From NCBI RefSeq assembly GCF_026262505.1, contig NC_067207.1, forward strand, positions 33,944,082 through 34,008,081: DNA of 64,000 nucleotides. Direction: 5' to 3'. Made by a program: the position numbers and the translations under genes. The notes under the pieces are model-generated. The model ran no database searches. It had not been told where the DNA came from and saw nothing but the letters and a program-made list of their open reading frames with translations. How positions within the stretch are numbered: the stretch's first letter is position 1; every line of letters starts with the position of its first letter. This DNA is from Trichomonas vaginalis G3. Lineage: Eukaryota; Parabasalia; Trichomonadida; Trichomonadidae. Positions 9,877 to 20,851 of the stretch are shown here, piece by piece.

Positions 9877-10571
9877 AGTTAGTATACAAGTCTCGTGTAT
9901 GGAGGCACTGCGTTCCTCCATACGCAATACTTGTGAATTTGACACTTTACAAAACCGTTAACGTATATTTTACAACACAAACGACAACACTAACTTAACC
10001 TTAAATATTTACAAAACCACCACCCACTTCACTTCACTAACGAACTCACTAATGTAAAAATAAACGTTCTCACTATCGTTCTCACTAACAACTTCACTAA
10101 TGTTCTCATAAATTTTCCTCAATATCTTCATCATCAGTGTTAACCCTATTGTAGTCATACTTGAAGCCATAAACTTTCTCTAACTTCTTAACGTACAATT
10201 TACATAACTTACCTTCGTCATCGTATGGTTTAATGATATAACTATTTCTATCTTTATAAACAGTCAATGAAAAGTCAACTGGTCTCGGATGTATTTGAAA
10301 GAACATGTTATGCTCAGGAAGGAAGAATAAATGTTTAAATGTATGTTTGTTATACTGTGGAATTCGAATGAGTTGCTTTTGTTCTGTCATTTACATCCAA
10401 AATAAAATAAAAATTATTTAAAAAATAAACTTAAAATTAATGATATCACCACCCTCACACGTATGAAAACATAGCACAAAAATAATGTTTATGTTAGAAT
10501 GTTAGATCTAACACGTTTTCTAACCTCATTTCTAACCTGTTGAATTCATTACTTTATAACTCTCTTCCTTT
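9877..10571. repeat. Left terminal inverted repeat of element B
   Basis: Reverse complement of about 30813-31508. It contains a hairpin around GGAACGCAGTGCC-type sequence near the end (9902-9925 region), clustered CTCACTAACG-type short repeats (about 10030-10105), the 94-aa gene and the GTTAGATCTAAC palindrome (about 10500). Confidence 0.9.
10106..10390 (-). CDS. 94-aa protein encoded inside the terminal repeat of B (left copy)
   Basis: This open gene is identical in protein sequence to 30995-31279. It is aromatic-rich, with HLFFLPEHNMFFQIHPRP in the middle and an acidic tail. No family is recognised. Because it lies wholly in the terminal repeat, the element carries two copies, and terminal-repeat conversion would keep them identical. 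It could be the terminal protein or an end-binding factor, but nothing in the sequence proves that. Confidence 0.7.
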   Translation of the reverse strand: MTEQKQLIRIPQYNKHTFKHLFFLPEHNMFFQIHPRPVDFSLTVYKDRNSYIIKPYDDEGKLCKLYVKKLEKVYGFKYDYNRVNTDDEDIEENL

Positions 10572-10789
10572 CTCCAACTCTTCTAACTTCTTCTTAAGTT
10601 CAGCAATGTTGTCCTCATGAAGTTTAATCTTTCTCAAAATTACCTTCTCTATCTAATGGTTGCTTTATCTTTCTAAACTGAACTCTACCATCCTTCATAG
10701 TATGAACGTAAAAACCTTCTGGAAGTTCCTGATTTAATGTATTCTACCAAAAACTTTTGTTTCATTGCTTCAGTGACTTTAGTCGTCAT
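10554..10789 (-). pseudogene. Small 'YV-DG-RK' protein, element B, broken
   Basis: Copy of the open gene at 6855-7091, in the opposite orientation; about two breaks. Confidence 0.65.
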
Positions 10790-10834
10790 TTCAATCAAAT
10801 AAAAATTTAATAAAATAAAAATAACGTTATTTTT

Positions 10835-11291
10835 TCAGTAAGGAAACGCAGGAGTTTTACGATTTATTTGAGGAGTAGGTTCTGGTTTAAATGTTGGAGT
10901 CGGTTTAGGAGTTGACTTTTGAACAGGAGTTTGTACTTCCATAGGTTCAGGAGTCATTGAAGGTTTTGCTTGTGAAGGCGTTGGTTTTGACGAAGGTGTT
11001 GGAGTTTGTTTAACTTCAGCTACTTCAGTATTATTTATAACATTTGCTTTATTTCTTTTCAACATCATAACTGCTCCTGCTGTAGCTAGCAAACCTAGTG
11101 GGAGACCATATCTTATATAAGGACTTGACCAAATGCTATTTTTGACAGGAGCTGGTGGAACACCTAACCTTGGTGAGACTGCTCTTTGCCATTGTGCAGC
11201 TCGTAAGAAATATTCAATAGGTGCTCCATAATCGTTTGGTAAAGTTTGTTTCAGATGGTGAAGGTTCACGAGAGCTTGATGAAGAACTCAT
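10835..11291 (-). pseudogene. Membrane-anchored proline/threonine-rich protein, element B, broken
   Basis: Copy of 6351-6807. Most of the protein is open here, including the hydrophobic segment and a Pro/Thr-rich tail ending KTPAFPY, so this copy shows the layout best. One break near the start. Confidence 0.6.
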
Positions 11292-11321
11292 TTATAAGCT
11301 TTAAAAATAAACGTTCATCCT

Positions 11322-12893
11322 TTATTCCTCACTGTCGTCCGTGGCTAAGTTATAGTCATCTAATCTTATTATGGGTATGCCATTAGCACGCACCTGAATG
11401 GCAAAGCAACAATCCCTCATAAATCCAATAAGTGGCTTTGGTACGTTTTCAGTTGCTAGTTCAATAGGTCCTTTAACAGACAATTTGTATGTTATTGGAG
11501 CAGTAGATGTTTGACCTTGCTGGAAGCAAAAGTCCACTTCTGTTGGAAAACCACATAAGAAATGTGTGTTGTCATAGCTATCCCATTTATGTTCCACACT
11601 ACCATCATCCACCAATGACCTCATAACATCTTCATTAAATCCTATCATATCATTGTTTGTATTGCAGCGTTCGCAACCATTTCATAAAATACAGGTCCAT
11701 ATGATTTTTCAGGTTCTGCAGGCATATTTCCATAAGCTCCCATGGAAAGCTGAAGATATTTAAACTTAGGGTTCTCAAAATTAACATAATAGTTGTCTTT
11801 CTTTCTAAATAGTGCCCAAATACTTTTAACATTAATAGGCGTATAAGCTGCTGTAAATGTTGCACTTGAACTATCTGTATTCTTTGAGAATGAACCGTCC
11901 ATAGGAATCCAATCCATAACTTTAACAGGAAAACATAAAGCCTCGTTTGTATAATGTTCTACAAGTTCTGTATAAATGTTAGGGTCTAAAGAGAATGACT
12001 TTGGATGAATGAAACATTCATTAAAATCCATCTTTGTTCGAAATAGTTGCTGGGTTACAGTTGTAATAGTAACTGTTCCACTAGCTTCTACTGCCTTCGT
12101 TATCATAGTGAATGGTTCATTCCATGGAACAAATTTATTTGTCGGTGGATTTGAATCTGAAGCAAATGCAACTTTAAGAGTTGGATTGAAAGCAATGATA
12201 TCATTTACAGATATAGATGTGCATTGTAAGGCGTCGCTACTGAACTTTACTTTAAGCTGAATGTTTCCTGCAAAATGCAGGAATAAATATAGCTTCTAAT
12301 GGAAGGAATCTTCTAACAGGAATTCTTAAACGAAGCTTAAAATCAAATGATTTTCCTGCTGTAATTGGACCACTAACAATTTGTCCTGTTCTGCATGTTC
12401 CCGAATGACTCCATACATCTTCATGTCGAGTCTTTGAGAAAACATCTACTTTCTTTATTTGTTCGGTAGTTTGTGAGTTTGAAGTTATATATGCTTCTTC
12501 TCTTGCGTTGTCTTGAGAATATACGATACGACCATTTGCAAGGATTTGATATCCAGCAACTGCATAGAAAGCGTCATCGAAACCAATCCAAAATCCTGGT
12601 GGGTTTGTTTTATTGGAACCTGAACCAATTTCTTTATCTGCAATAAATTGACCTTCCATTTTATACGTAATGAATGTATTGTAAAGGTCCAACATATTTT
12701 CACCAGGAGGTGAGAGATTGAATGTTACCCATGTGTTATCTTTAGCAGTTCCAGGTTGTGATGGAATCTTTGCGTCAGAATATTTTCTATTAGTGTCACC
12801 AATTTGAACTGCATTGTCTATGATATCGAAATATGAGCGAATCTGATGAATATGCTCTGCTGGAGTAAATTCGTTTAACTGTTCGTTCTGCAT
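11322..12893 (-). pseudogene. Major capsid protein, element B, broken
   Basis: Near-identical inverted copy of 4746-6320, with about two breaks. The promoter-like TTTTTATCTGAAGTAAATAC before the start is preserved. Confidence 0.85.
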
Positions 12894-12920
12894 GTATTTA
12901 CTTCAGATAAAAATATCTAT

Positions 12921-13345
12921 TTACTTCATTATTCTCACTCTTCTTCTTGGCATTCGTGGTGGAAGTTGTTTCTTGACATTTTCAATGAACTGTACATTCT
13001 CTTTTGTCTCAACTTCTTTCACTGGTGGGTCAGGTTCTTTGACTCGGTTTGTTTTTCAATGAAATTCACGAACTTTGCAATAAGCTCTTGGTTCGTTATT
13101 GAAAGAACATCTGGCTTCTTTTCTTCTTGTTCTATTGACTTTTCAGTTTGAATAGAAGGTTTTATATGGGCTTCACCCTTGCCATGCACCTTAATGTTGT
13201 CGCTCTCTGCATTCGCTAATGGAACCTTTCTTTTTCTTACGTATATTTTACCATCTTTACTCTGACTTACATAATAGAAAGGATGTTGTATTCCTCTTGC
13301 GTCATTTAATATAATAGACTCTCGCTCTGATTTTGACAAGCTCAT
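12921..13345 (-). pseudogene. Small 'YV-DG-RK' domain protein, element B, broken
   Basis: Copy of 4284-4718. The N-terminal pattern HPFYYVSQSKDGKIYVRKRK is intact in this copy. One break toward the C-terminus. Confidence 0.6.
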
Positions 13346-13390
13346 TTTACATCGGTTAAAGTTTTAATTTTGTTTTTTATCTGCAGTCAA

Positions 13391-13645
13391 ATGACTCAGA
13401 CAAGCCCTACGGACAAGACCCAAGGGGTCATAGATGTTGAAGCATTGAAGAAAGAAATTCGTGAGCAAATTTTATCCGAACTGAAGGAACAAAAACAAGA
13501 ACAAAAGCCAGAGAGACCAAAGAGAAAACTTAGTGAAAAACAACTAGCTGCATTAGCTGCTGGAAGACAGAAGAACCCACGTTTGCTGGCGAAAAAAGCT
13601 AGAGAAGAAGCAAAAGCTAAAGAAGCTGAAGCAAAGAAAGAGTAA
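13391..13645 (+). CDS. Small highly charged basic protein, element B
   Basis: 84 aa, open, essentially identical to 3985-4239. The start at 13391 follows TTTTTTATCTGCAGTCAA. Confidence 0.65.
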   Translation: MTQTSPTDKTQGVIDVEALKKEIREQILSELKEQKQEQKPERPKRKLSEKQLAALAAGRQKNPRLLAKKAREEAKAKEAEAKKE

Positions 13646-13669
13646 ATGGTTTATTTTTATCCGAATTAA

Positions 13670-14526
13670 ATGTATAGACAAATACCTTTATCTGTTGCGT
13701 TCAGTAGTGAAAACCCTGACGTCAAAATAAAGGGGAACAGAGTAACGTTTAAGTTTCCAACAGACTGGATTGTGAACATAAATGAAGAGAAGTACATTGG
13801 CATAACATCTATGTATATAACACGTGCTTTCAGAAAGGTTGACTTTATACTTCAAGTCGAGATAGAAAATGACGAACAGTCTTTAAGCGCCCAAAACATT
13901 CACATATACAAATACTTTAAAGACGATACAACATTGCAACAATGTATGATTTCATTTAATGAGATGTTCGAGAAAAAGTTCAACATTGAAGTACAAACTT
14001 TACAGCCTTTACGTGAGTTTCTTGCACAACTGAAAGAAGAAGGTAGTCAGCCACAACTTATAGACTTTCATTATGAATTTAATGAAAATGAAGATGGAAC
14101 TCATGACTGTCAATTCATTGTATTCTCACCATTCAATGAAGTCGCTAAAAGAAAGAAAATCCATTACGTATAAGATTTCAAATCTCCGAACCAAGTGATG
14201 ATTTTAAGAATGTTTTCAATTATGATGCAATGCTTCCGAGGAAAAATGAATTTTCAAAGATTGTAACACCTGGCATTTGGGATAGAAAGCAAGCAATACT
14301 TTACTCTAATATAGCCAAAGGCGTTGAAAATGAGTTCATTGGTCATACAAGAACTTCACCACTTCCTAACCCTAAATACTATAAATTAACTGGCTTCAAT
14401 CGTGAGTTTTGGATAGACATGTTCTCCACTCATGACCATAAATGTCCAGTGTTCTTGCCTCCAGATGGGAAGGACTGTCTCTACATTGAAGCACAACTCT
14501 TAAACTCTACCATCGCAGTATTGTAA
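13670..14526 (+). pseudogene. Minor capsid (penton-like) candidate, element B, broken
   Basis: Copy of the open gene at 3103-3960, with about one break. It converges on the polymerase gene across 60 bp. Confidence 0.5.
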
Positions 14527-17500
14527 AATCTACGCTAGCTTTATTTTTATCACGAATGACCTCATTGCTGACAAAAATAAATGACCTCAGAACTTCAACT
14601 TACGAATAAAGCTTGTTTTAGTCGTTATTGAAAAGTTGAACTTTTCAGCAAAGCAAGGTTGACATGACTTACATAAGTCGAATGCAATCTCTTGACCATC
14701 ATAAAGTGCTTTGTAAAGTTTCATTAAACTGAACTCAGAGTCTTTGTCATATGTTCCAACAGGTATGTGAATGTTCTTATCTTCATTGTAATAGCATTGT
14801 ATAGCTTCAGGAAACATTTCATTAGCGGTTAAAGCAATAACATCTTGCTTCACGCCTTTCATTCTGCAGTGAAATGCAACTTCATTTAAATCGTTAGTGA
14901 GTAAGTCTATGTAGGTCTTCTTTCCACAGAAAATACTTTTATAAGCTAAACTTTGTTTTCCAGGTGTTATTTCTGCAAAGTCGCTATGAAATTGACCAAG
15001 GTTCTTTCCTATAAGTTCTCTACCGTATCTCTTCTTAAACTCTGCTGCAAGCTTTGGGATGTCTTCATTATATAAGTGCATACTGTCGGTATCCTGGTAA
15101 AAGATTTGAAGTCCCATGTCCTCTGCAGTACAGAATACTTCATTCATAATACGTTTTGACATAGACAGAATATTAACACCAAGTGGACAGAAGTTAAAGT
15201 GTCTGCAAATGCTTTTCGTTAGCTTGAAAATAGTTTTATCTGAACCATCCAAACCTTCGAACTTCACTATATGGTTGTAATTTCTTATAGCATATCTTAT
15301 AGCATCTTTGTCATTACTATGGTTATTTTTGACTCAATAGGAGATAGAATAGTTTTGCCATAAATGCTGTTCAGAATGAGTTTTATAATTTCTTGTAAGG
15401 GGTTTTCTTCTTTCTTATACTTTAACCTTAACTCAAACAACTTCTTTACTTCATCTCTTATTCTCATATCTCTGTTTCCATCGTAATAGTATCCTTGCAA
15501 CACTTCACATTTGACACCTTGATATTTTATGAGGTCTTGTAATGTTATATGGTCAACATACATGAGACAGCAAGTGTTTGAACTTCTTGGAACGTTAAGT
15601 TCTGGATTTAGTTCAGGGTCGCAAACTATTAAATGAAAGTGTCTGGGTATACCAATCTCTGTTATCTTAATGAGAACAAAGAAGCCAGACATAAACTTTT
15701 CACCAATGGGTTCCTTTTGGTCGTCATCGAATAAATGTCTCATGAGATACTCTGTGCTTAACATTTCTTCCTTCAATACTTTTGGAATACCTTCTAAAGT
15801 ATAAAGTCTTGCTATAGCTGAAGGATATAATGAAACAGTGTCGAAGTCAGCAATGAGTTTCTTTTTGCTCTTTTGTTTCATGTTATCTGACAACATACAT
15901 CTTCCACCTTGAATGCATCTCGAAATAAATTCTCTTGGTTTATTTGAGAGGTCATAAAGATTTCCATTCGGGAAGTATACTCTGTTCTCAAACAATTTGT
16001 TAGCAATAGAACAAATACTAACGTAGTCATAAACGTTTAAATCAAACTCTTTCAATAAGTCATTGCGGAACTTTACAAAACCTTCTCTTAAAATTCTTAC
16101 ATCTTGTTTGCAGTAAAACGTGCTATATTTTTCTAAGTCGAAGTGGTTTTCATCTATTCTGCAACCTTTGATGGAATCTATGTTCTTCATAAATGTATCT
16201 GCATCATGGATAAACTTACATGCTTCAGAAATGACACCAGTTCTGTTGTCATTTGCTAACAAAACACTGCTGTAGTAGTTATATGGAAATACTTCTTTCG
16301 GTCCTGTTTGTAAGTTAAACATAGCAGGAAATAGTTTAAGCTTCTTATTTATAACACTGTAAGAGTCTTTTATAATAATTGCCCGTCCTTTATATAAACC
16401 AGTTATTTGCATTGTTCGTGAACCTTTAATGATGGGAGTTCCTTTCACTTCTGTCATGTGTCTTAAGATGAAGTTTATGTCATAACTGAGGTTATGGAAA
16501 TATATTAAACTCTTGTCAGGAAGTCTTTCCAAAAATTCTGTTGCACAGTTTTGACCCCAAATACTTTCACTAACTGAACCATCTTCACTGTCATAACAGA
16601 TGTTAAAAGCTTTATGAAAGCCATCCGTACTACACTCAAAGTCAGCAAAGAAAACGTGCTCAGGAATGAATTTACATTTAGCTTTATTTACTTCTTTTGA
16701 CTCTGCTTTCTTCTTCAGTTGTACACAATACTTTGGAGCATATGTCAAATCTTTAAATGGTGCAAGGTTCTGTTTATATAAGTCAGTAGTATATGTGAAA
16801 AGTTCTCCATAAGAAATAGGTTCGAAATATTTGCACTCCCACAATGTTTTCATAACATCCCATAACGGTGTTGTTCTATCATAACGAACTACATATTTAT
16901 CTTCTCTCTTTGTATATATTTTCATCTGTTTTTCAATGTTCATTCCACCACACTCCTTCAAGATTTCTATATAGTTTCGAATGAAATATGTTGTCATTGG
17001 AAGTCTTTCATTTAGCATGTAGTGGTCTTCAACAAGAAGTAAGTCAATAGTTCTAACAGTTTCGCATTCTTTTGGTATATATCTCTTTATTTCATTATGT
17101 CTTGAGTCATTGAAATAACCAATGGTAACATTAAATGCTATACCAGTTGCGTCAGAAATTTCTTGTACTTTACTTTGAGGAAAGTCTCTAACACGAATGA
17201 CTTCTCTCATGTGGTCAATAGTTTCTTCATTTACTCCAGCCTGAATGCAAGCATAAACGAAGCAGTTATCTTCTGTCATAAGTGTTGCAGTTCTTTTGTT
17301 CAGTTCATTGAAGATTTGGTAGCGTTCAAGATTTATAGGTAATGTGCAAAGATACTTCCAGAACTGCCCGCTTCTCTTCTTATAAAACTTCTTTTCACCA
17401 TTATCTTTCCAAAAGCTTTCTATAAGTGCTGGGTTTCCTGTTTGCTTAAGAGCTTCCAAAATGGCTTTCTGGTCATTTGTCAGTGTGCTTTCATCTCTAT

Positions 17501-18076
17501 ATGGTCTCTTTTTTGGTTTGCCTTTCTTTACATCTGACATCGTTAAGCCTTCATATTCTGTTAAATCATACATCTTTATTTCAGTAAGATTCTTTATGTT
17601 TGTCAAGAAGAAGTCATAGTGCATTTCAACAATACCTGCAGCATTTGCTTCTATCTCTGATATAAAGTTCTCCTTCAAGAGCTGATGTAGTAATGTTCCA
17701 ATATTATTGAGGTTTAACGTAGAACATTCATACTTTCCACCAAGTTTATAACATACCATCCATCTCTGTTGGGAGTTTATTTTAATTTTCTCTAAGAGTC
17801 TCATGAAAACCTTACCGAAATGTTTGTGTAAGTAGTCTCTGTTTGGTTCATCTAAAGCTTCGATGTTAAAGTCAATGAGTCTATTGCCTGACTTCACATT
17901 CCTCTTCCTATTTTCTTCATCTTTCTTTAACCATCTCTCACCTTCTTTTGGTTTGTCGTCAATGGAACGAATGACATCGTTAGCTTTGCGAACTTGTTCT
18001 ATAGCACTTTTAAACATCTCTCTTCTCTGTTGTTTCAGTGTGTCGTCTCTTCTTCTTGTTTCACCAACGTTTGCAT

Positions 18077-18103
18077 GGGCTACGCCCGCGCCGTCATGCG
18101 GCT
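18077..18103. repeat. GC mini-hairpin insert inside the polymerase gene
   Basis: GGGC-TAC-GCCC and GCCG-x5-CGGC stems lie side by side. Read on the coding strand the block gives PHDGAGVAHAN, parallel in form to the block at 18200 (PQRGEDEVHAR), so the two are related inserts that keep the frame. Confidence 0.65.
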
Positions 18104-18199
18104 TTGTTATGTCAAACATTTCTCTTCTTACTTCATGTGGTATTGAACGTCTATGATATAAGTCAATAGCAACGTCATTTAAAGGAAATGCTCTTGCAT

Positions 18200-18225
18200 G
18201 GACTTCGTCCTCGCCGCGTTGCGGC
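18200..18225. repeat. GC mini-hairpin insert inside the polymerase gene
   Basis: GGACTTCGTCC (18200-18210) and GCCGCGTTGCGGC (18213-18225) are perfect stems with 3-nt loops. Same design as 7108-7138 and 30192-30216. Confidence 0.75.
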
Positions 18226-18482
18226 TTTATGAACTCATGAATTCTATCATAAGTTATTTCACCATTATAGTCATTGAGGATGTCAGCGAGTGCCTTTTTG
18301 TTTGTTGTGTAATGCTTTGCAACATCTATATTAGCTTCTGTAAGAAGTTGTTTTATTTCCGAGTGTTCTAACTTAGACAACTTCCGATACATCTTTAGTA
18401 GGAAATAAAAAAATATTTTTTGAAAAATTAGATTACATTTTTTTTAAGTTATTTTTCAAAATAATTTAATATTTTTATTTTA

Positions 18483-18955
18483 ATGAAACACATGCAAGAT
18501 TGCAAGTTCTTTTCATACAATGCTCTCGCTACTGTCATCAAGAATGAGTTCAATAATGCTTCAAACGTCAATGTTATCTTTAACAAGAAGTTTGTGAAAG
18601 AATCTAAGTTCGGTCAGTATGTCAGACCATTAGCTATTGTCATTGACCGCAAACGTTATACTTCACAAGAGTTAGCAGTAGTTTTGAAACAAAAGGGTTT
18701 CTTCGTGAATGTCAAAGATACTCATTATACTGTTATAAAGAACTCCAACATTGACTTCTTCAGTATTGCTATGAATCTTTCGAACAGAAAGAATATAAGA
18801 AGGGTGAAACAAATGTGAAATATTATTCTTCATCTCTGAAAACAATAACGAACAAAGATGTTATACAAAAGTTCTTACCAAAGGTTGAAGAAGCTTCTAT
18901 TGACATTGACGAAGGAAGTGAAATGGTTGAAGAAATTGACCCTGACGTCATTTAA
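18483..18955 (+). pseudogene. Hypothetical protein of element B, broken
   Basis: The first 111 codons are open and encode a mixed alpha/beta protein with no recognised family; the acidic end of the gene lies after one break. The start follows TATTTTTATTTTA, divergent from the polymerase across 90 bp of very AT-rich DNA. Confidence 0.45.
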
Positions 18956-19012
18956 GCAAAAATATATTTTTGGTGAAGAGGTGAGATTTCACCTGTTTTT
19001 TCACCTCATTCT

Positions 19013-19130
19013 CTCTTCGTTAATGTTGTCGTGACTTCTTCGTTAATGTTGTCGTGACTTCTTCGTTAATGTTGTCGTGACTTCTTCGTTAATGTTGTCG
19101 TGACTTCTTCGTTAATGTTGTCGTGACTTC
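19013..19130. repeat. 23-bp tandem repeat
   Basis: Five copies of TTCTTCGTTAATGTTGTCG + TGAC lie between the hypothetical gene and the 3' end of the KilA-N gene. No coding role; possibly a transcription end or spacer. Confidence 0.85.
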
Positions 19131-19956
19131 ATTCTTCCTCTTTGAAGTTATCGAAATATTCTGTTATTTTTTCCTTCAGTAATGTTAAGTCTTCTTTGAA
19201 TGTAAGTATTGTGCAACCTTTGATGTCATAGTGTGTTTGAGGAAGAGTATTTTTGACAATTTCTTTTATTTGCTCATTCGGTGTCATTGAAATCGGTAAG
19301 TTTTCACGATAGAACCAGTTTCTGTCAGATTTTATATATTTTAGCAAGGTCGTAAAAGCTTTGTTGTTTCTTCTGACTAAATGCAACATAACCATATCTC
19401 TGTCTTCTTCATTCTCCAACTCTTCAGTATAAATCATATACTTATAGTTCTTTTCCTTTCCTTTTGGTACTGAACGCGGTATTCTTTTCTGTATGCTTTT
19501 GTCTTTGGATTCAATGACTTCATCTTTTGCTTGAAGTTTCTTTTCCATCTCTCCACGTTCTTGTCTGTGAATTTCATCTAACATCATGAAAATATAACAA
19601 GCATAACGAGGTGAAGCCCACATTGCTACAGCATTTACTAAAAGTCTATGAACATAATATCCTTTCAAACCAGGTGCCAAATTCTTGCGATTTTCGTACG
19701 GAATCTCTTCCCTCGGTTTTCCGAGGGAAGCAATCATATGAGGAAATTCTTCTAAAAGTTCTTTAGCCTGTTGGTTTTCAAACCAATGATATGCTTGCTT
19801 TGTAGAAAGAAGAGCATTCATTATACTTTGCATTTGGTACATGTCGTCTTTGACAGAACGAATGAGTCTCAATTGTTTGTTATACTGTATGTATTCGTAT
19901 TCTTCATTTATGACTTCATGAACGATAGCAGTTGTTGTGTTCTCTAATGTTGACAT
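19129..19956 (-). CDS. KilA-N-type DNA-binding protein, element B
   Basis: This gene encodes 275 aa. The segment YYVHRLLVNAVAMWASPRYA (about residues 100-120) is the core of the KilA-N/BRO-type DNA-binding domain of large DNA viruses and phages. The C-terminal half (MIYTEELENEEDRDMVMLHL onward) resembles the accessory domain often attached to KilA-N in giant viruses. It is likely a regulator of element genes. The frame remains open upstream into the next gene, so a longer product is possible. The start at 19956 follows TTTTTTATCCTGTATGTAAAGACAGAT. A GC hairpin (19707-19730) is read in frame. Related to 57112-57951. Confidence 0.72.
   Translation of the reverse strand: MSTLENTTTAIVHEVINEEYEYIQYNKQLRLIRSVKDDMYQMQSIMNALLSTKQAYHWFENQQAKELLEEFPHMIASLGKPREEIPYENRKNLAPGLKGYYVHRLLVNAVAMWASPRYACYIFMMLDEIHRQERGEMEKKLQAKDEVIESKDKSIQKRIPRSVPKGKEKNYKYMIYTEELENEEDRDMVMLHLVRRNNKAFTTLLKYIKSDRNWFYRENLPISMTPNEQIKEIVKNTLPQTHYDIKGCTILTFKEDLTLLKEKITEYFDNFKEEE
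19707..19730. repeat. GC hairpin inside the KilA-N gene
   Basis: A 10-bp perfect stem CTTCCCTCGG/CCGAGGGAAG with a TTTT loop. The related gene at 57112 has no such hairpin at the matching place. Confidence 0.7.
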
Positions 19957-20035
19957 ATCTGTCTTTACATACAGGATAAAAAAATAAATAAAATAAAAAC
20001 TAACTTTATTTTTATCTTTCACAAAAGACCAAAAA

Positions 20036-20655
20036 TAAAACGCTTTACATGTATTTTTCAGCAACTTCGTCAAATAATTTATAGCTTTATCTATCTCATC
20101 TACTTCAAACGTTTCTTTACCTTTTATGGGAGCACCATACATTTTCTCAAACTTTTCGAGTAGTTCTGTTTCTGCGGCTCTCATATCATTAACGAACACA
20201 ACCTTGACTCTATTGACTGTACTGTCATATCTTTGAGTTATATTATATGTTCTTCCTATCTTATATCTTTTTGTGTTGAAGTCCTTCGGTTTCTGAACGA
20301 TGTAAAGTAAGCCTTCACTGCAACGTTCCGTATCGAATGAACCATTTGTTATGAAGTTATATCCAACAACTGGGTCAATCCATAACAAAACTATTGGTAT
20401 AAGACTTTTGTCGATGAGATATGCTGTAGTTCCATAGAATCTTACTGATATCATAAGCTCAGGATTTCTTGTCAAAATTTTCTGAGTTGAAGCATTTCTA
20501 ACCCAGTCGTGTGTTTTCTTTCCAGATGGAAATATAATGTCTGACAAAGAATATTTGTTGTATTTCTTTGAGTATCTTACGTTTAAATCACCTATTCTAA
20601 CCAATTTGGTGTCATTGTCTATCTTTCTAACTGTTTCAAACTCAATGTTTGACAT
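20036..20655 (-). CDS. KilA-N-like start fused to a T5orf172/GIY-YIG domain, element B
   Basis: The N-terminal part (VRIGDLNVRYSKKYNKYSL) resembles the start of KilA-N-like domains. The C-terminal part has RYKIGRTYNITQRYDS and RAAETELLEKFEKMYG, typical of the T5orf172/MUG113 branch of GIY-YIG nuclease-like domains found in viral BRO proteins. No stop codon separates it from the KilA-N gene at 19956, although a promoter-like spacer lies between, so separate and joined products are both possible. The lower boundary given is the end of recognisable domain sequence. Confidence 0.6.
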
Positions 20656-20754
20656 ATATGTCTTTACATACAAAATAAAAAATAAATAAAAATAAAACTA
20701 ACGTTATTTTTAAAATTTGTGAAAACTCAACGGTTTGACACAAGCCATATGCCA

Positions 20755-20850
20755 TTTTACTCAGAATTTTGTGCTGAATTCAGCAAAAATAATGTTTATG
20801 TTAGCATGTTAGATCTAACACGTTTTCTAACCTCTTTTCTAACATAACTA
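20755..20850. promoter_or_regulatory. Single control-repeat unit with GATC palindrome
   Basis: CAGAATTTTGTGCTGAATTCAGC is followed by AAAAATAATGTTTATGTTAGCATG and TTAGATCTAACACG. This is one unit of the type arrayed at 56388-57050. Lies between the GIY-YIG gene start and the 3' end of the next gene. Confidence 0.6.
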
Positions 20851-20851
20851 T

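Larger units (their letters stand above)
14587..18392 (-). pseudogene. Protein-primed DNA polymerase B, element B, nearly whole
   Basis: The open part of 1031 codons shows the N-terminal architecture missing from C. It begins with a helical start resembling a short DNA-binding module. A charged linker follows, carrying two GC-hairpin inserts read in frame. Next is a region with EDNCFVYACIQAG and, about 100 residues later, DHYMLNERLP; the spacing of Cys and His resembles OTU-type cysteine proteases (inference). The exonuclease motifs and polymerase motif DFDTVSLYPSA come after this. The rest, including YQDTDSM, follows one break. Initiating ATG at 18392, after TTTTTTTATTTCCTACTAAAG. Confidence 0.9.
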
